A stretch of 64,000 nt of DNA, from the NCBI GenBank assembly GCA_964519335.1, contig CAZFIA010000003.1, positions 1 through 64,000 on the forward strand, read 5' to 3'. The DNA comes from JALZVT01 sp964519335. GTDB lineage: Bacteria > Pseudomonadota > Gammaproteobacteria > Pseudomonadales > Azotimanducaceae. Below are positions 17,061 through 25,153 of the stretch, one piece after another (the stretch's first letter is position 1; every line of letters begins with the position of its first letter). The position numbers and the translations under genes were made by a program. Under the pieces are notes generated by a model, which saw nothing but the letters and a program-made list of their open reading frames with translations, was not told the DNA's origin and did not search any database.

Positions 17061-18527
17061 GTGACGGCCACAAGCGCACTGCCTAGCTTGCCAAATCTGG
17101 CGGAGTCTCACGTTGTTGTTGTTGGCGACGTCATGGTAGATCGCTATTGGTATGGCGCTGCGGAGCGCGTCTCGCAGGAGGCGCCGGTTGCCGTTGTTGA
17201 TGTCGAACGCGTTGAAGATCGTCCTGGCGGCGCCGCCAACGTTGCCCTTAATGTTGCAGCCCTGGGAGCGCGCTGTACGCTGATTGGTGTGGTTGGCGAC
17301 GATGCGGCCGCAGAGAATCTGCGTGCAACCCTGGGTGCGGCTGGTGTTGCCTGCGAATTTGTCGTCGCCCAAAACTTCTCGACCATTACCAAGGTGCGGG
17401 TGATTTCTCAGCAGCAACAGTTGTTGCGAGCCGATTTTGAAACCCAGGTGCCTTCTGATGCGGCGAGCGACTTGCATTACCGCCTAGCCAGCGTCCTGAC
17501 TGCGGCCGAAACTGATGATAGTGCGGGTGTGCAGGCCCTGGTTATCGAAGACTACGAGAAGGGCACTATTGTAGATGCTCAGCCATTGATCATGGCTGCA
17601 ACCGAAGCCAACGCCCCCGTTATTGTTGATCCCAAGCATAAGCCGTTGTCAGCGTTCGCCGGTGCTGCGCTGGTTAAACCCAACGAAGTAGAGTTGCGAC
17701 AGTGGCTTGAGCCAATGCCAGACGATGGCGAACTGCCCGCAGCGTTGGAAAAATTGCGGGCCGACAACGACATAGGAGCGCTAGTGGTGACGCGCGGCTC
17801 CCGTGGCCTGATTGTAGCCGACGGTGGGTCAGCACCGCTGCAGGTCCCTGCGCGCCGGGTTGACGTTTTTGATGTGACAGGCGCAGGAGACACGGTTGCC
17901 GCAACTCTGGCCTGTGCCATTGCGGGCGGCATGTCGGTTCGCCCTGCAACAAGGCTTGCCAATCTTGCGGCCAGCATCGCGGTAACTCGTACGGGGACAG
18001 TTGCTGTGTCTGCTCCAGAGCTGCGAGCCCTGGCTGAAAGGGAGGGGCGCAGCGATCGGGGTTTGCTGCAACTCGATCAGTTACTCGAATTTGCGGATCG
18101 CGCTCGCGGGTCAGGCCAGAAAATTGTTTTTACCAACGGTTGCTTTGACATTTTGCACGCGGGCCATGTGGCCTATCTGCAGGAGGCTCGCGCACTGGGT
18201 GATCGCCTGGTGGTTGCGATAAACGCGGATGAATCTGTGACACGGCTAAAGGGCCAGGGACGACCGGTTAATGCTCTTGGGCGCAGAGCACAGGTGTTGG
18301 CTGCCCTTAGTGCCGTGGACTGGGTAGTGTCGTTTGCCGAAGACACGCCAGAAGATCTGCTGCGTGCTCTGCAACCCGAGGTGCTCGTAAAAGGTGGTGA
18401 TTACACGACGGAGACCGTGGTGGGTGTAGATATTGTGCGTGGTTATGGCGGCGAGGTTAAAGTGCTCTCGCTCGTTGATAACCTGTCTACTACGGCTATT
18501 GTCGATCGGCTTCGAGAAACTAGCTAG
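17061..18527 (+). CDS. hldE: Bifunctional heptose-7-phosphate kinase / heptose-1-phosphate adenylyltransferase
   Basis: Makes ADP-D-glycero-manno-heptose, the precursor of the donor used by WaaC and WaaF. The 488 residues carry both activities. An N-terminal ribokinase-like domain (about 1-330) contains RPGGAANVALNVAALGA and the anion-hole motif DVTGAGDTVAATLA near 270. A C-terminal cytidylyltransferase-like domain contains FTNGCFDILHAGHVAYLQEA near 356, including the HxGH nucleotide-binding site. The start is GTG 17061 with a GGGAA Shine-Dalgarno site 6 bases upstream. Closeness to lpxL and waaA is common in gammaproteobacteria. Confidence 0.96.
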   Translation: MTATSALPSLPNLAESHVVVVGDVMVDRYWYGAAERVSQEAPVAVVDVERVEDRPGGAANVALNVAALGARCTLIGVVGDDAAAENLRATLGAAGVACEFVVAQNFSTITKVRVISQQQQLLRADFETQVPSDAASDLHYRLASVLTAAETDDSAGVQALVIEDYEKGTIVDAQPLIMAATEANAPVIVDPKHKPLSAFAGAALVKPNEVELRQWLEPMPDDGELPAALEKLRADNDIGALVVTRGSRGLIVADGGSAPLQVPARRVDVFDVTGAGDTVAATLACAIAGGMSVRPATRLANLAASIAVTRTGTVAVSAPELRALAEREGRSDRGLLQLDQLLEFADRARGSGQKIVFTNGCFDILHAGHVAYLQEARALGDRLVVAINADESVTRLKGQGRPVNALGRRAQVLAALSAVDWVVSFAEDTPEDLLRALQPEVLVKGGDYTTETVVGVDIVRGYGGEVKVLSLVDNLSTTAIVDRLRETS

Positions 18528-18535
18528 CCGCGCAT

Positions 18536-19348
18536 TTAACTGTCTTGTAGCAGCCGTGCATTTTCACGCAGGTGGGCGCGGTTCAAAGACCCCACTACTA
18601 GCGAGGAGATGCTCAGTTGCGCCGTAATTGGCAAAACAGAGGGCGCGCCGTAGCCGCTGGAGATGGGCTTCTTGATAAGAACGCCAGCACCGCAAGCTTC
18701 TGCCTCCTTTAACAGGGGTAACTCCCGGCGCTCTTCTTCATTGAGAGTAATCATCAACACTTCAGCGCCAAGTTCGAGGGCGAGTCGGCCTCCCGTTAGA
18801 GTTTTGCCTGAGAAGCCGCAGGCGCCTATCTGACCCTCGTACTGCAGTTGCTGCAAGGTGGCCAGGGGTTGGTGCTCTTTTAGTACGGTTTCGTCGTCGC
18901 CAGATGAGTGCAGCAAAACGACATCCAGTTTGCTGCGGTGCAGGTGTTTGAGGGTCTGCTCTACGCTGCGCTTTATCGCAGATTCAGAAAAATCAAAGGT
19001 CGACTTGCCGTTAACAAAGCGCTCGCCCACTTTGCTACTGATTACGCAGTCGTGATTTAGTTCAGGAAGCTCCTGCAACGCCTGACCCAGGCGCTGTTCG
19101 CTGCTGCCGTAGGCGGGTGCGGTGTCAAGCAACGTGATACCCAACCGGTGTGCCTCGCGTAAAAGTTCAACCACCTGATCATCGGTTGGCAGCTCGAAAC
19201 TCGCGGGATACTTTACACCTTCGTTGCGACCAATCTTTACGAGTCCAAGGCCCAGCAATGAAACCAGTTGCCCGGTAGCGCCCAGACGCCGTTTGGGCAC
19301 GAGGGTTTTTGTGTTGGCGTCTTCTAGTTCTTTGTCTGTCGGGGTCAT
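18536..19348 (-). CDS. Aldo/keto reductase family protein
   Basis: NADPH-dependent oxidoreductase fold (TIM barrel) of 270 residues, slightly shorter than typical members (300-330). The catalytic set is visible: Asp and Tyr in DTAPAYGSSEQRLGQAL, Lys in VISSKVGERF, and His in VVLLHSSGDD. The ending SLVVGSLNRAHLRENARLL matches the cofactor-binding C-terminus. It starts 4 bases after the stop of the FAD-oxidoreductase gene, so the two probably form one transcript. The substrate is unknown. Its place between hldE and waaA does not prove a role in LPS. Confidence 0.85.
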   Translation of the reverse strand: MTPTDKELEDANTKTLVPKRRLGATGQLVSLLGLGLVKIGRNEGVKYPASFELPTDDQVVELLREAHRLGITLLDTAPAYGSSEQRLGQALQELPELNHDCVISSKVGERFVNGKSTFDFSESAIKRSVEQTLKHLHRSKLDVVLLHSSGDDETVLKEHQPLATLQQLQYEGQIGACGFSGKTLTGGRLALELGAEVLMITLNEEERRELPLLKEAEACGAGVLIKKPISSGYGAPSVLPITAQLSISSLVVGSLNRAHLRENARLLQDS

Positions 19349-19352
19349 CGAA

Positions 19353-20594
19353 CTAGGACCGCAGCCATGGTGGCTCGGCCACGGGCACTCTTGATGCCCC
19401 AGTGCCAGGATCAGACCTCACCAGGTGTGTGAGATTGGCCGAATCGGCCGGTGGCTCGATACTGTTTAGCACCTGATCGCCAAGATCGGGTACCAGACTG
19501 AGTTTAGTTGGCCAGCAGAGCATCGCGTTTCCGCAGCGCATCGTGCAGGCCTCATCAGGCTTGGTGCTCAAATGCTGGCGCGGTTCGGCTCGGTCGATGC
19601 GCAGCGTACTAATTGATGCGATCGACCAGTCAATCCATGGCAGCGTTGATGCAAGCTCTTGTCGCGTTACGGCAATCTGGGCTTCCGTATTGCGTTTTAC
19701 ACCGGCTGTTGCCAGGTGCCCGCCTATGTACCAACCGATAGGTTGGTCTGAAGTCTCAGAATCCAGCGGGTGGGTTGTAATGGTCAGGCGCGGCTCGGCG
19801 CGGCGGATTCCTGTGATGCAGTGCGCGTTCAATTCTTGCAAGTCTGGGTGTACAACAAATGCCTGGTGCAACGGCCGAAGCTGAGTGGCCGGTGCGTGGC
19901 TGTGGCCTGCTGCGCGAAGGGCATCTGAGAAGGCGGTATTACCAGCACCCGCGCTGAAGATGAACTGATTGGCGCGAATGTTCTGACCGGTCTTGAGTTG
20001 AAGTGAGCTTAGCTTGCCATCTGCATCGAAGTTTGTGTCTGTTACGCGCCCTGGCACAATCTTATCGAGGTGATGGGCGCTCAGCGCCTTGAGCAAGCTG
20101 TTTACATCCAACACCAGGTCATTCAGCGCGTGCACTGTGCCGTTAAACATCGGTGTCTGAAAAACCTCTGGGAAATCTCCTTTTTCGAGCGCCTCTACCC
20201 GGCCCCGTAGAGCGTGGCTAGCAAAGAAACTGCTCAGCTTGCCCAATTTTCCGTCTGACCACATGTGGTAGTTGCGGGCGACCACTGACACGTTGGACAG
20301 ATCAACCTCGCCGCTCCCTTGCAGGCAGCGACGCCAACGGTCGGGCATGCGGGCGATGGCTTCGGAGGCGCCGGTTAGTGCGGCACCCAGCGCGTATTTA
20401 ATGCCGCCGTGAATCATGCCCTGAGAGGCAATCGTCTGCGCGTTGCCCAGCGCCTCCGCCTCGAATAGCAGAACGTTATAGCCGCGATTGATCAGCAGGT
20501 TGAGCAACCATAAGCCAGCGACGCCGCCGCCGATTATGGCAACATCACAAACGAACTGATCTGGATCTAGCGCTGAATCCGCGGCTGTGGTCAT
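19353..20594 (-). CDS. FAD-dependent oxidoreductase (DAO / glycerol-3-phosphate dehydrogenase-like)
   Basis: The N-terminus has a dinucleotide-binding motif, VAIIGGGVAGLWLLNLLINR, with FEAEALG as the acidic end of the second strand. ASQGMIHGGIKYALG resembles the FAD-binding arm of GlpA/GlpD and other DAO-family enzymes. The ATG at 20594 gives 413 residues. An in-frame ATG at 20666 would overlap the divergent waaA start, so I prefer the shorter form. The C-terminus mentions CWPTKLSLVPDLG, not a known signature to me. Substrate unknown. It forms a two-gene unit with the downstream aldo/keto reductase. Confidence 0.75.
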   Translation of the reverse strand: MTTAADSALDPDQFVCDVAIIGGGVAGLWLLNLLINRGYNVLLFEAEALGNAQTIASQGMIHGGIKYALGAALTGASEAIARMPDRWRRCLQGSGEVDLSNVSVVARNYHMWSDGKLGKLSSFFASHALRGRVEALEKGDFPEVFQTPMFNGTVHALNDLVLDVNSLLKALSAHHLDKIVPGRVTDTNFDADGKLSSLQLKTGQNIRANQFIFSAGAGNTAFSDALRAAGHSHAPATQLRPLHQAFVVHPDLQELNAHCITGIRRAEPRLTITTHPLDSETSDQPIGWYIGGHLATAGVKRNTEAQIAVTRQELASTLPWIDWSIASISTLRIDRAEPRQHLSTKPDEACTMRCGNAMLCWPTKLSLVPDLGDQVLNSIEPPADSANLTHLVRSDPGTGASRVPVAEPPWLRS

Positions 20595-20664
20595 TTCATC
20601 GTCTATTTTACTTGCGGGGTGGAAGGGAGTAGGGCGCATTGTACGCTGCCTGTATGCTTGCGCC

Positions 20665-21996
20665 ATGCGCGCGATCTATTCACTGCTGCTTGTTCTTGTT
20701 CGGCCCTTTGTGCATCTGCGCCTAAAGTGGCGGGCGCGCCAGTCGGCCGCTTACGGTGAGCGTACGGCAGAGCGCTTTGGTCATGTGCCCGCCGGTATAC
20801 CTTGTGGCGCGCTCTGGTTTCACACGGTTTCTGCCGGCGAGACAATAGCAGCAGCGCCGCTAATCAATAAGCTTGTTGCCGACCTTGCGGAGCAAAACAT
20901 ACCCGTGCTGGTGACAACGATGACGCCTACCGGCAGCGCAGAGGTTACGAGGCTGTTGGGTGATTCTGTGGCGCACTGCTATGCGCCCTACGATTTTTCC
21001 GATTCAGTGCGACGCTTTCTGGACGCAACGCGTCCCCGGGCGCTCGTGCTTGTGGAGACTGAAATCTGGCCCAACATGATTACTCTAAGTGCCCGACGAG
21101 ACATTCCGATAGCACTGATTAACGCAAGGCTCTCTGAACGTTCAGCCCGCGGCTACCGCAAGGTACGACCACTACTCAATCCTGTGTTAGGCGATCTTAG
21201 CTGGATTGCGTGCCAGTATCCCGCGGATGCACAGCGCTTTCGCGAGTTGGGTGCATCAGGTACTCAGGTAGAGGTGGTGGGTAACCTTAAGTTTGATGTG
21301 GTGGATGTGCCTGTTGTCGCCGAGCAGGCGGAGCAATTGCGCTTGATTCAGACCAAAGCAGGATTGGCCAAACGACCCGTCTGGATAGCGGGTAGCACCC
21401 ACAAGGGAGAAGACCCGATAGTGCTGGATGCGCATCGGCAAGTGCTCGAACAGGAGCCCGACGCGTGCCTAATTTTGGTACCGCGACACCCTGAGCGCTT
21501 TACCGAGGTCTACGAGCTAGCGGCCACTCAATTCTCAACCGCCAGACTTTCCGACTGGCTAAAAAACGGGGCCAGTTTACCTATTTCTCCAACCGAGAAA
21601 GTTGGGGCCGAGAAACCCGAGGTCCTGATTGCTGACGTGATGGGTCTATTGCGCTCGCTCTATGGGCTTGCACAGGTCGCCTTCGTGGGCGGAAGCCTGG
21701 TGGATATTGGTGGCCACAACCCGATCGAGGCGGCGGTTGCCAAACTTCCCGTGTTAATGGGGGCCGGACGCCATAACTTTTTGACGGTTTGTGAAAAGTT
21801 TGCTGAGGCGGGCTGCCTGCATAGGGTGACTGATGCTCAGCAGATCAGCGCGCAGGTGCTCGCGTTACTGAGTGATGACATTGAGCGCAAGCAACAGGGC
21901 GAACGCGCGGCAGCGCTAGTCGCCGAACACTCAGGTGCCACCGAGCGGTTGCGGCGTCAGTTAGCCCGAATTGTTGCCCAGACGGCGCCGCATTGA
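20665..21996 (+). CDS. waaA: 3-deoxy-D-manno-octulosonic acid (Kdo) transferase
   Basis: Transfers Kdo from CMP-Kdo to lipid IVA, the first step of core assembly, at the inner membrane. The protein has 443 residues from ATG 20665. A longer reading from 20587 adds residues unlike the family. The N-terminus is hydrophobic (IYSLLLVLVRPFVHL), giving the membrane anchor. Conserved parts are LWFHTVSAGET with the catalytic Glu, TEIWPNMI, LINARLSERSARGY, WIAGSTHKGEDPIVL, and GGSLVDIGGHNPIEAAV near the C-terminus. Its last 36 bases overlap the 3' end of the convergent tolC gene, which is unusual. Confidence 0.95.
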   Translation: MRAIYSLLLVLVRPFVHLRLKWRARQSAAYGERTAERFGHVPAGIPCGALWFHTVSAGETIAAAPLINKLVADLAEQNIPVLVTTMTPTGSAEVTRLLGDSVAHCYAPYDFSDSVRRFLDATRPRALVLVETEIWPNMITLSARRDIPIALINARLSERSARGYRKVRPLLNPVLGDLSWIACQYPADAQRFRELGASGTQVEVVGNLKFDVVDVPVVAEQAEQLRLIQTKAGLAKRPVWIAGSTHKGEDPIVLDAHRQVLEQEPDACLILVPRHPERFTEVYELAATQFSTARLSDWLKNGASLPISPTEKVGAEKPEVLIADVMGLLRSLYGLAQVAFVGGSLVDIGGHNPIEAAVAKLPVLMGAGRHNFLTVCEKFAEAGCLHRVTDAQQISAQVLALLSDDIERKQQGERAAALVAEHSGATERLRRQLARIVAQTAPH

Positions 21997-23403
21997 GGCA
22001 AGCCTCTCTACGGTGTCGCTGCTGTTCGTGAACGCATTGATGTCCGCAAGATCTTGCGGCGTCAGTGTGCCTGCCGCCTGTTTTAAACGCAGCAAGTTGA
22101 GCACGTAGGTGTAACGAGAATCAGCGTAATCGAACTGGGCGCTGTAAAGGCGTTGCTGAGCCTGCAAAACATCGACGATGTTGCGGGTACCGACTTCATA
22201 TCCGGTCTCCGTAGCCTCGAGTGCTGATTCGCTGGATCTAATGGCTTTCAATCGCGCTTTAACTCGAATGACGTCGGTAGTCACTGATCGGTAGAGGTTG
22301 CGTACGTCGCGCGCCACAGAGCGGTTCTGGTTTTCAAGCTGCATGGTTGCCTGGCGGAAGCGCGCCTTCGCTTCGCGTGAACGGGCGGTCTTGAAGCCGC
22401 CCTGGTAAATAGGCAGGTTCATCTCTAGCGCGTAGATATCCTGGTTAACTTTGGTGCCGGCGCCAAAGAACCCCACCGAGTCGTCGACGTTATGGTTAAA
22501 CGAGTAGCTGGCGTCGATAGTCGGCATGTGATCAGCTCGTCGTGCTCTCAGCATGCGTCGCGCAGAGCTCACTGTGGCTCGCGCTGATAGAATTCCGAAG
22601 TTATTGCCCAGCGCCGCTATCACCCAGTCTTCCGAGCTTGCAGGTGCGGGCGACACTATTGGCAATTGTTCAGAGAGTTTTGACAGCTCTGCAAAGGGCT
22701 CGCCGGTGAGCGTTGTTAGCGTTTCGAAAAAGTTATCGTGATCACCGTCTGCCTGAATACGTTGGACGACGGCATTGTCGTAAATTGCCGTGGATTCGAG
22801 TACGTCGGTGATGGCAACCAGGCCAACATCGAAGCGTTGCTGCACTTGCTCTAACTGCCGCTTCACGGCAGCTTCCTGTGCAACTGATGAATCCAGGAAA
22901 TCCTGTGCGCGCAGTACGTTGAGATAGGCGGTGGCCACTCGCACCAATAACTCTTGTTCGGTCGCGGCGAGGTCCCATTGGGCCGCCTTGACCTGTGCTT
23001 TACTGCTGCGCCAGGTGTGCCAGTTAGCAAGGTTAAATACACTCTGACGCAACTGTGCGTTCCAGCCATGGGTGTTGAAGTCCTGGTCGGGATTAATCCC
23101 AACCCCTCCATCAGCCTCAGCCTGGGCAGCCGCAGCGGCAACGGCTTCATCGTTGGGAACCAAAAAGTTCCGCTCGTTCCACCGGGTGTTGCCGTTCAAA
23201 CTGATCGACGGCAAAAGTGCAGAGCGGGTTTGAGGGGCAGCCTGCTGCTGTGCCTCAAAGCCGAGCCGCGCTGCTCCGATCACCGGATCGTTAACGCGCG
23301 CTATTTCGTATACCGAGCTTAGGTCAACCGCATGCGCTGTAAGGCTTGCGCTCGAGAGAATGCCCGCAATTAAGCCGACAAATAATAATTGCACTTTTTG
23401 CAC
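21961..23403 (-). CDS. tolC: TolC-family outer membrane efflux/secretion channel
   Basis: Trimeric outer-membrane duct that works with RND/ABC pumps and type I secretion. The protein has 480 residues, starting at GTG 23403 with an AGGA site upstream. A signal peptide (about 1-25, ending AHA) is followed by two repeats typical of the family. The N-terminal half includes ALLPSISLNGNTRWNERNF, and the C-terminal half the matching MPTIDASYSFNHN; GTRNIVDVLQAQQRLYSAQF is a classic TolC stretch. The gene next to it (yqiB-like, cpdA, parE) keeps the E. coli neighbourhood. It overlaps waaA tail to tail by 36 bases. Confidence 0.93.
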   Translation of the reverse strand: MQKVQLLFVGLIAGILSSASLTAHAVDLSSVYEIARVNDPVIGAARLGFEAQQQAAPQTRSALLPSISLNGNTRWNERNFLVPNDEAVAAAAAQAEADGGVGINPDQDFNTHGWNAQLRQSVFNLANWHTWRSSKAQVKAAQWDLAATEQELLVRVATAYLNVLRAQDFLDSSVAQEAAVKRQLEQVQQRFDVGLVAITDVLESTAIYDNAVVQRIQADGDHDNFFETLTTLTGEPFAELSKLSEQLPIVSPAPASSEDWVIAALGNNFGILSARATVSSARRMLRARRADHMPTIDASYSFNHNVDDSVGFFGAGTKVNQDIYALEMNLPIYQGGFKTARSREAKARFRQATMQLENQNRSVARDVRNLYRSVTTDVIRVKARLKAIRSSESALEATETGYEVGTRNIVDVLQAQQRLYSAQFDYADSRYTYVLNLLRLKQAAGTLTPQDLADINAFTNSSDTVERLASMRRRLGNNSG

Positions 23404-23691
23404 TGCAGTCCTGTCCGTCTTAGACCATCACCTTGATCGGGCAGTTTGTTCGATTTTTAGGGCGGATGCCTGGAACGAATCTGTTTGTACTGCAAGTCGC
23501 TGGTGAAGCGTGTCCATGTCTATTAACGGCCCGGGACGCACGCGCTTATGTGTGGCGTGTCTGTCCGGGGCCAAGCTGTCTAATGTTGCCACCAGACCAG
23601 CCAGAGTCTATCAGAAGCGCTGACGGTGAAATGCCAACTTATGCCCACGAATTTTGTACGATTTTGTGAACTGAGGCTGGTAGAGCACTGA

Positions 23692-23711
23692 AAACTGCCG
23701 CTCGGCGGTTT
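23692..23711 (+). other. Hairpin in the tolC-yqiB gap
   Basis: AAACTGCC and GGCGGTTT can pair over 8 positions (one G-T) around the loop GCTC. It is GC-rich near the loop and much stronger than chance structures nearby. It could be part of a small RNA, a 5' leader, or a terminator read on either strand; no long T-run follows. Confidence 0.45.
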
Positions 23712-23792
23712 GCTGTCGGCGCTCAGCAGATTGCAACTTGACCCAAAGGGTCTGGGCAGGCAGTGTCCCCAAGCCAAAAAGTTGCAGATTCC

Positions 23793-23812
23793 GGCTATTT
23801 TCTAGCCTTTTT
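23793..23812 (+). terminator. Weak intrinsic-terminator-like hairpin before yqiB-like gene
   Basis: GGCTA and TAGCC form a 5-base stem around TTTTC, followed directly by five Ts. The form is that of a rho-independent terminator, but the stem is short. It sits 43 bases before the ATG at 23856, so it would end or attenuate something transcribed rightwards within the gap. Confidence 0.35.
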
Positions 23813-23855
23813 CCGACGCTTAGTGGCCGTTTTTTAACCGTTCAACAAGAGACAG

Positions 23856-24359
23856 ATGCGCAAACGATATTCCATGGACCTCGGCGCCCACATGGCTGAG
23901 TGTGACGCTAATTACGCCCGCCTGCTGGCGCTGGCGCCGGCGCTCTGTGCGCCGGGGGATGGCCAGAATGGCTTTGATCCAGAGTCCAAACCGGCCGATA
24001 TCTCTGAATTTGCGCTGGATATGCCGGGCGGCCAGGTTGATCTGTTGGTCGAGCTGGTTGAGCGTAGCCGCTATACGACGCTGGTCAGATTCACCCAGAT
24101 AGCCACTTCCGTCGATGTCGCCGGTGTATCCCTTAATCTGGCGCCGCCGACGATGCTCATTCGTTTGTACCATGATGCCCAATCAGCCGAAGTGGTCGAA
24201 GTACGCAATGAAACCCGTTTTAAAGAAGTCTACGAATATCCCAATCCGCGCATGCGGGCCCGGGACGAGAAGGCTCAAGTGAATCGCTTTTTGGGCGAAT
24301 ATCTCGCGATGTGCCTGCGCTATGGGCTCGCCGCAGAGCAGGTAGCGATTGGCCACTAG
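23856..24359 (+). CDS. yqiB: DUF1249 (YqiB-like) protein
   Basis: The protein has 167 residues; no enzymatic motif is known for this family. The conserved features are YSMDLGAHMAECDANYARLL near the start, a central run of short strands (VDLLVELVERSRYTTLVRF), MLIRLYHDAQSAEV, and a C-terminal helix with QVNRFLGEYLAMCLRYG. In E. coli yqiB lies between nudF and cpdA; here it is followed directly by cpdA with an 11-base overlap, so the pair is probably coupled. Function unknown. Confidence 0.85.
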   Translation: MRKRYSMDLGAHMAECDANYARLLALAPALCAPGDGQNGFDPESKPADISEFALDMPGGQVDLLVELVERSRYTTLVRFTQIATSVDVAGVSLNLAPPTMLIRLYHDAQSAEVVEVRNETRFKEVYEYPNPRMRARDEKAQVNRFLGEYLAMCLRYGLAAEQVAIGH

Positions 24360-25110
24360 CGCCTGCATTCTGCAGATAACGGATACCCACCTATTCTCAT
24401 CTGGAAGCGGCCGGCTCGCTGGCGTTGATACCCGGGCGTCACTGGCCGCCGTTCTCGACATGGCCCTTGCAGAACGCCAGCCTGATTTGCTGCTGGTCAC
24501 CGGCGATATCGCACAAGAGCCACACCCTGATGCCTATGCGGTGCTCGTTGCGCAGATTCGTGAGCGTTATTCCGGAAAACTGGTCTGCTTGCCCGGCAAC
24601 CACGACGAACCAGAGCTTGCACCTGAACTCTTTGATACTCAGGAATCGCCGCACAATGATTGGCAAATACTCGCCCTCGATTCGCACGTTCCCGGGCAAG
24701 AAGGCGGTGAAGTTTCCTCCGCCGAGCTTGAGCGTCTTGCCGCTGCTCTGGCTGCGTCTGATGCGAGCCACATCCTTGTTGCGCTCCACCATCCGCCCCT
24801 CGAATTAGCCTCTCCACTGGATCATGGGCGCGTTGCCAACGGCAGCCAATTGCTTGAGCAATTGGCGGCTGACGGCCGTGTTCGTGGTATCCTGTTTGGC
24901 CATGTGCATCAGTCGGTGCGTTTGGAAATCGGTGACCTTGTGCTCTACGGTACACCCTCCACCTGTGTGCAATTCAAACCTCTGGTTCGCCAGTTTGCGC
25001 TCGATACGCGGCCACCGGGGTGCCGATGGATAACGCTTATGCCAGACGGCAAGATCGAGACTCAGGTTTCGCGGCTTGTCGAAGGATCGTTTCCGGCTTC
25101 CCTCCGGTGA
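24349..25110 (+). CDS. cpdA: 3',5'-cyclic AMP phosphodiesterase
   Basis: Class III cyclic nucleotide phosphodiesterase that breaks down cAMP in the cytoplasm and so tunes CRP-type signalling. The protein has 253 residues. The binuclear metal site is complete: ITDTHLF (DxH), LLLVTGDIAQ (GD), LPGNHDEP (GNHD), ALHHPP (H), and FGHVHQS (GHxH). The start is TTG 24349 inside the end of the yqiB-like gene; this gives the normal N-terminal strand (ILQITDTH). A run of nine Ts at 25130-25138 follows before parE. Confidence 0.93.
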   Translation: MATSACILQITDTHLFSSGSGRLAGVDTRASLAAVLDMALAERQPDLLLVTGDIAQEPHPDAYAVLVAQIRERYSGKLVCLPGNHDEPELAPELFDTQESPHNDWQILALDSHVPGQEGGEVSSAELERLAAALAASDASHILVALHHPPLELASPLDHGRVANGSQLLEQLAADGRVRGILFGHVHQSVRLEIGDLVLYGTPSTCVQFKPLVRQFALDTRPPGCRWITLMPDGKIETQVSRLVEGSFPASLR

Positions 25111-25153
25111 GTAAAGAGCAGTGAGTTGATTTTTTTTTGAGGAATTTTCCCTA

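Larger units (their letters stand above)
23404..23855. other. 452-base intergenic region between divergent tolC and yqiB-like gene
   Basis: The only stretch over 300 bases without a gene I can support. In E. coli the ADP-ribose pyrophosphatase gene nudF lies here; I find no trace of it. A TTG-started 78-codon frame at 23433-23669 shows no recognisable domain and I do not call it. Two hairpins at 23692-23711 and 23793-23812 are listed separately. The region must hold the promoters of both flanking genes, but I see no convincing -35/-10 pair. Confidence 0.6.

Noticed and set aside
23433..23669. A 78-codon frame in the tolC-yqiB gap
   Set aside because: TTG start, no good ribosome site, no recognisable domain and an odd amino-acid mix.
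25130..25138. Poly-T tracts before parE (9 Ts) and purA (8 Ts at 53068-53075) as terminators
   Set aside because: No stable stem precedes either; they lie right beside the ribosome-binding region and are probably incidental.
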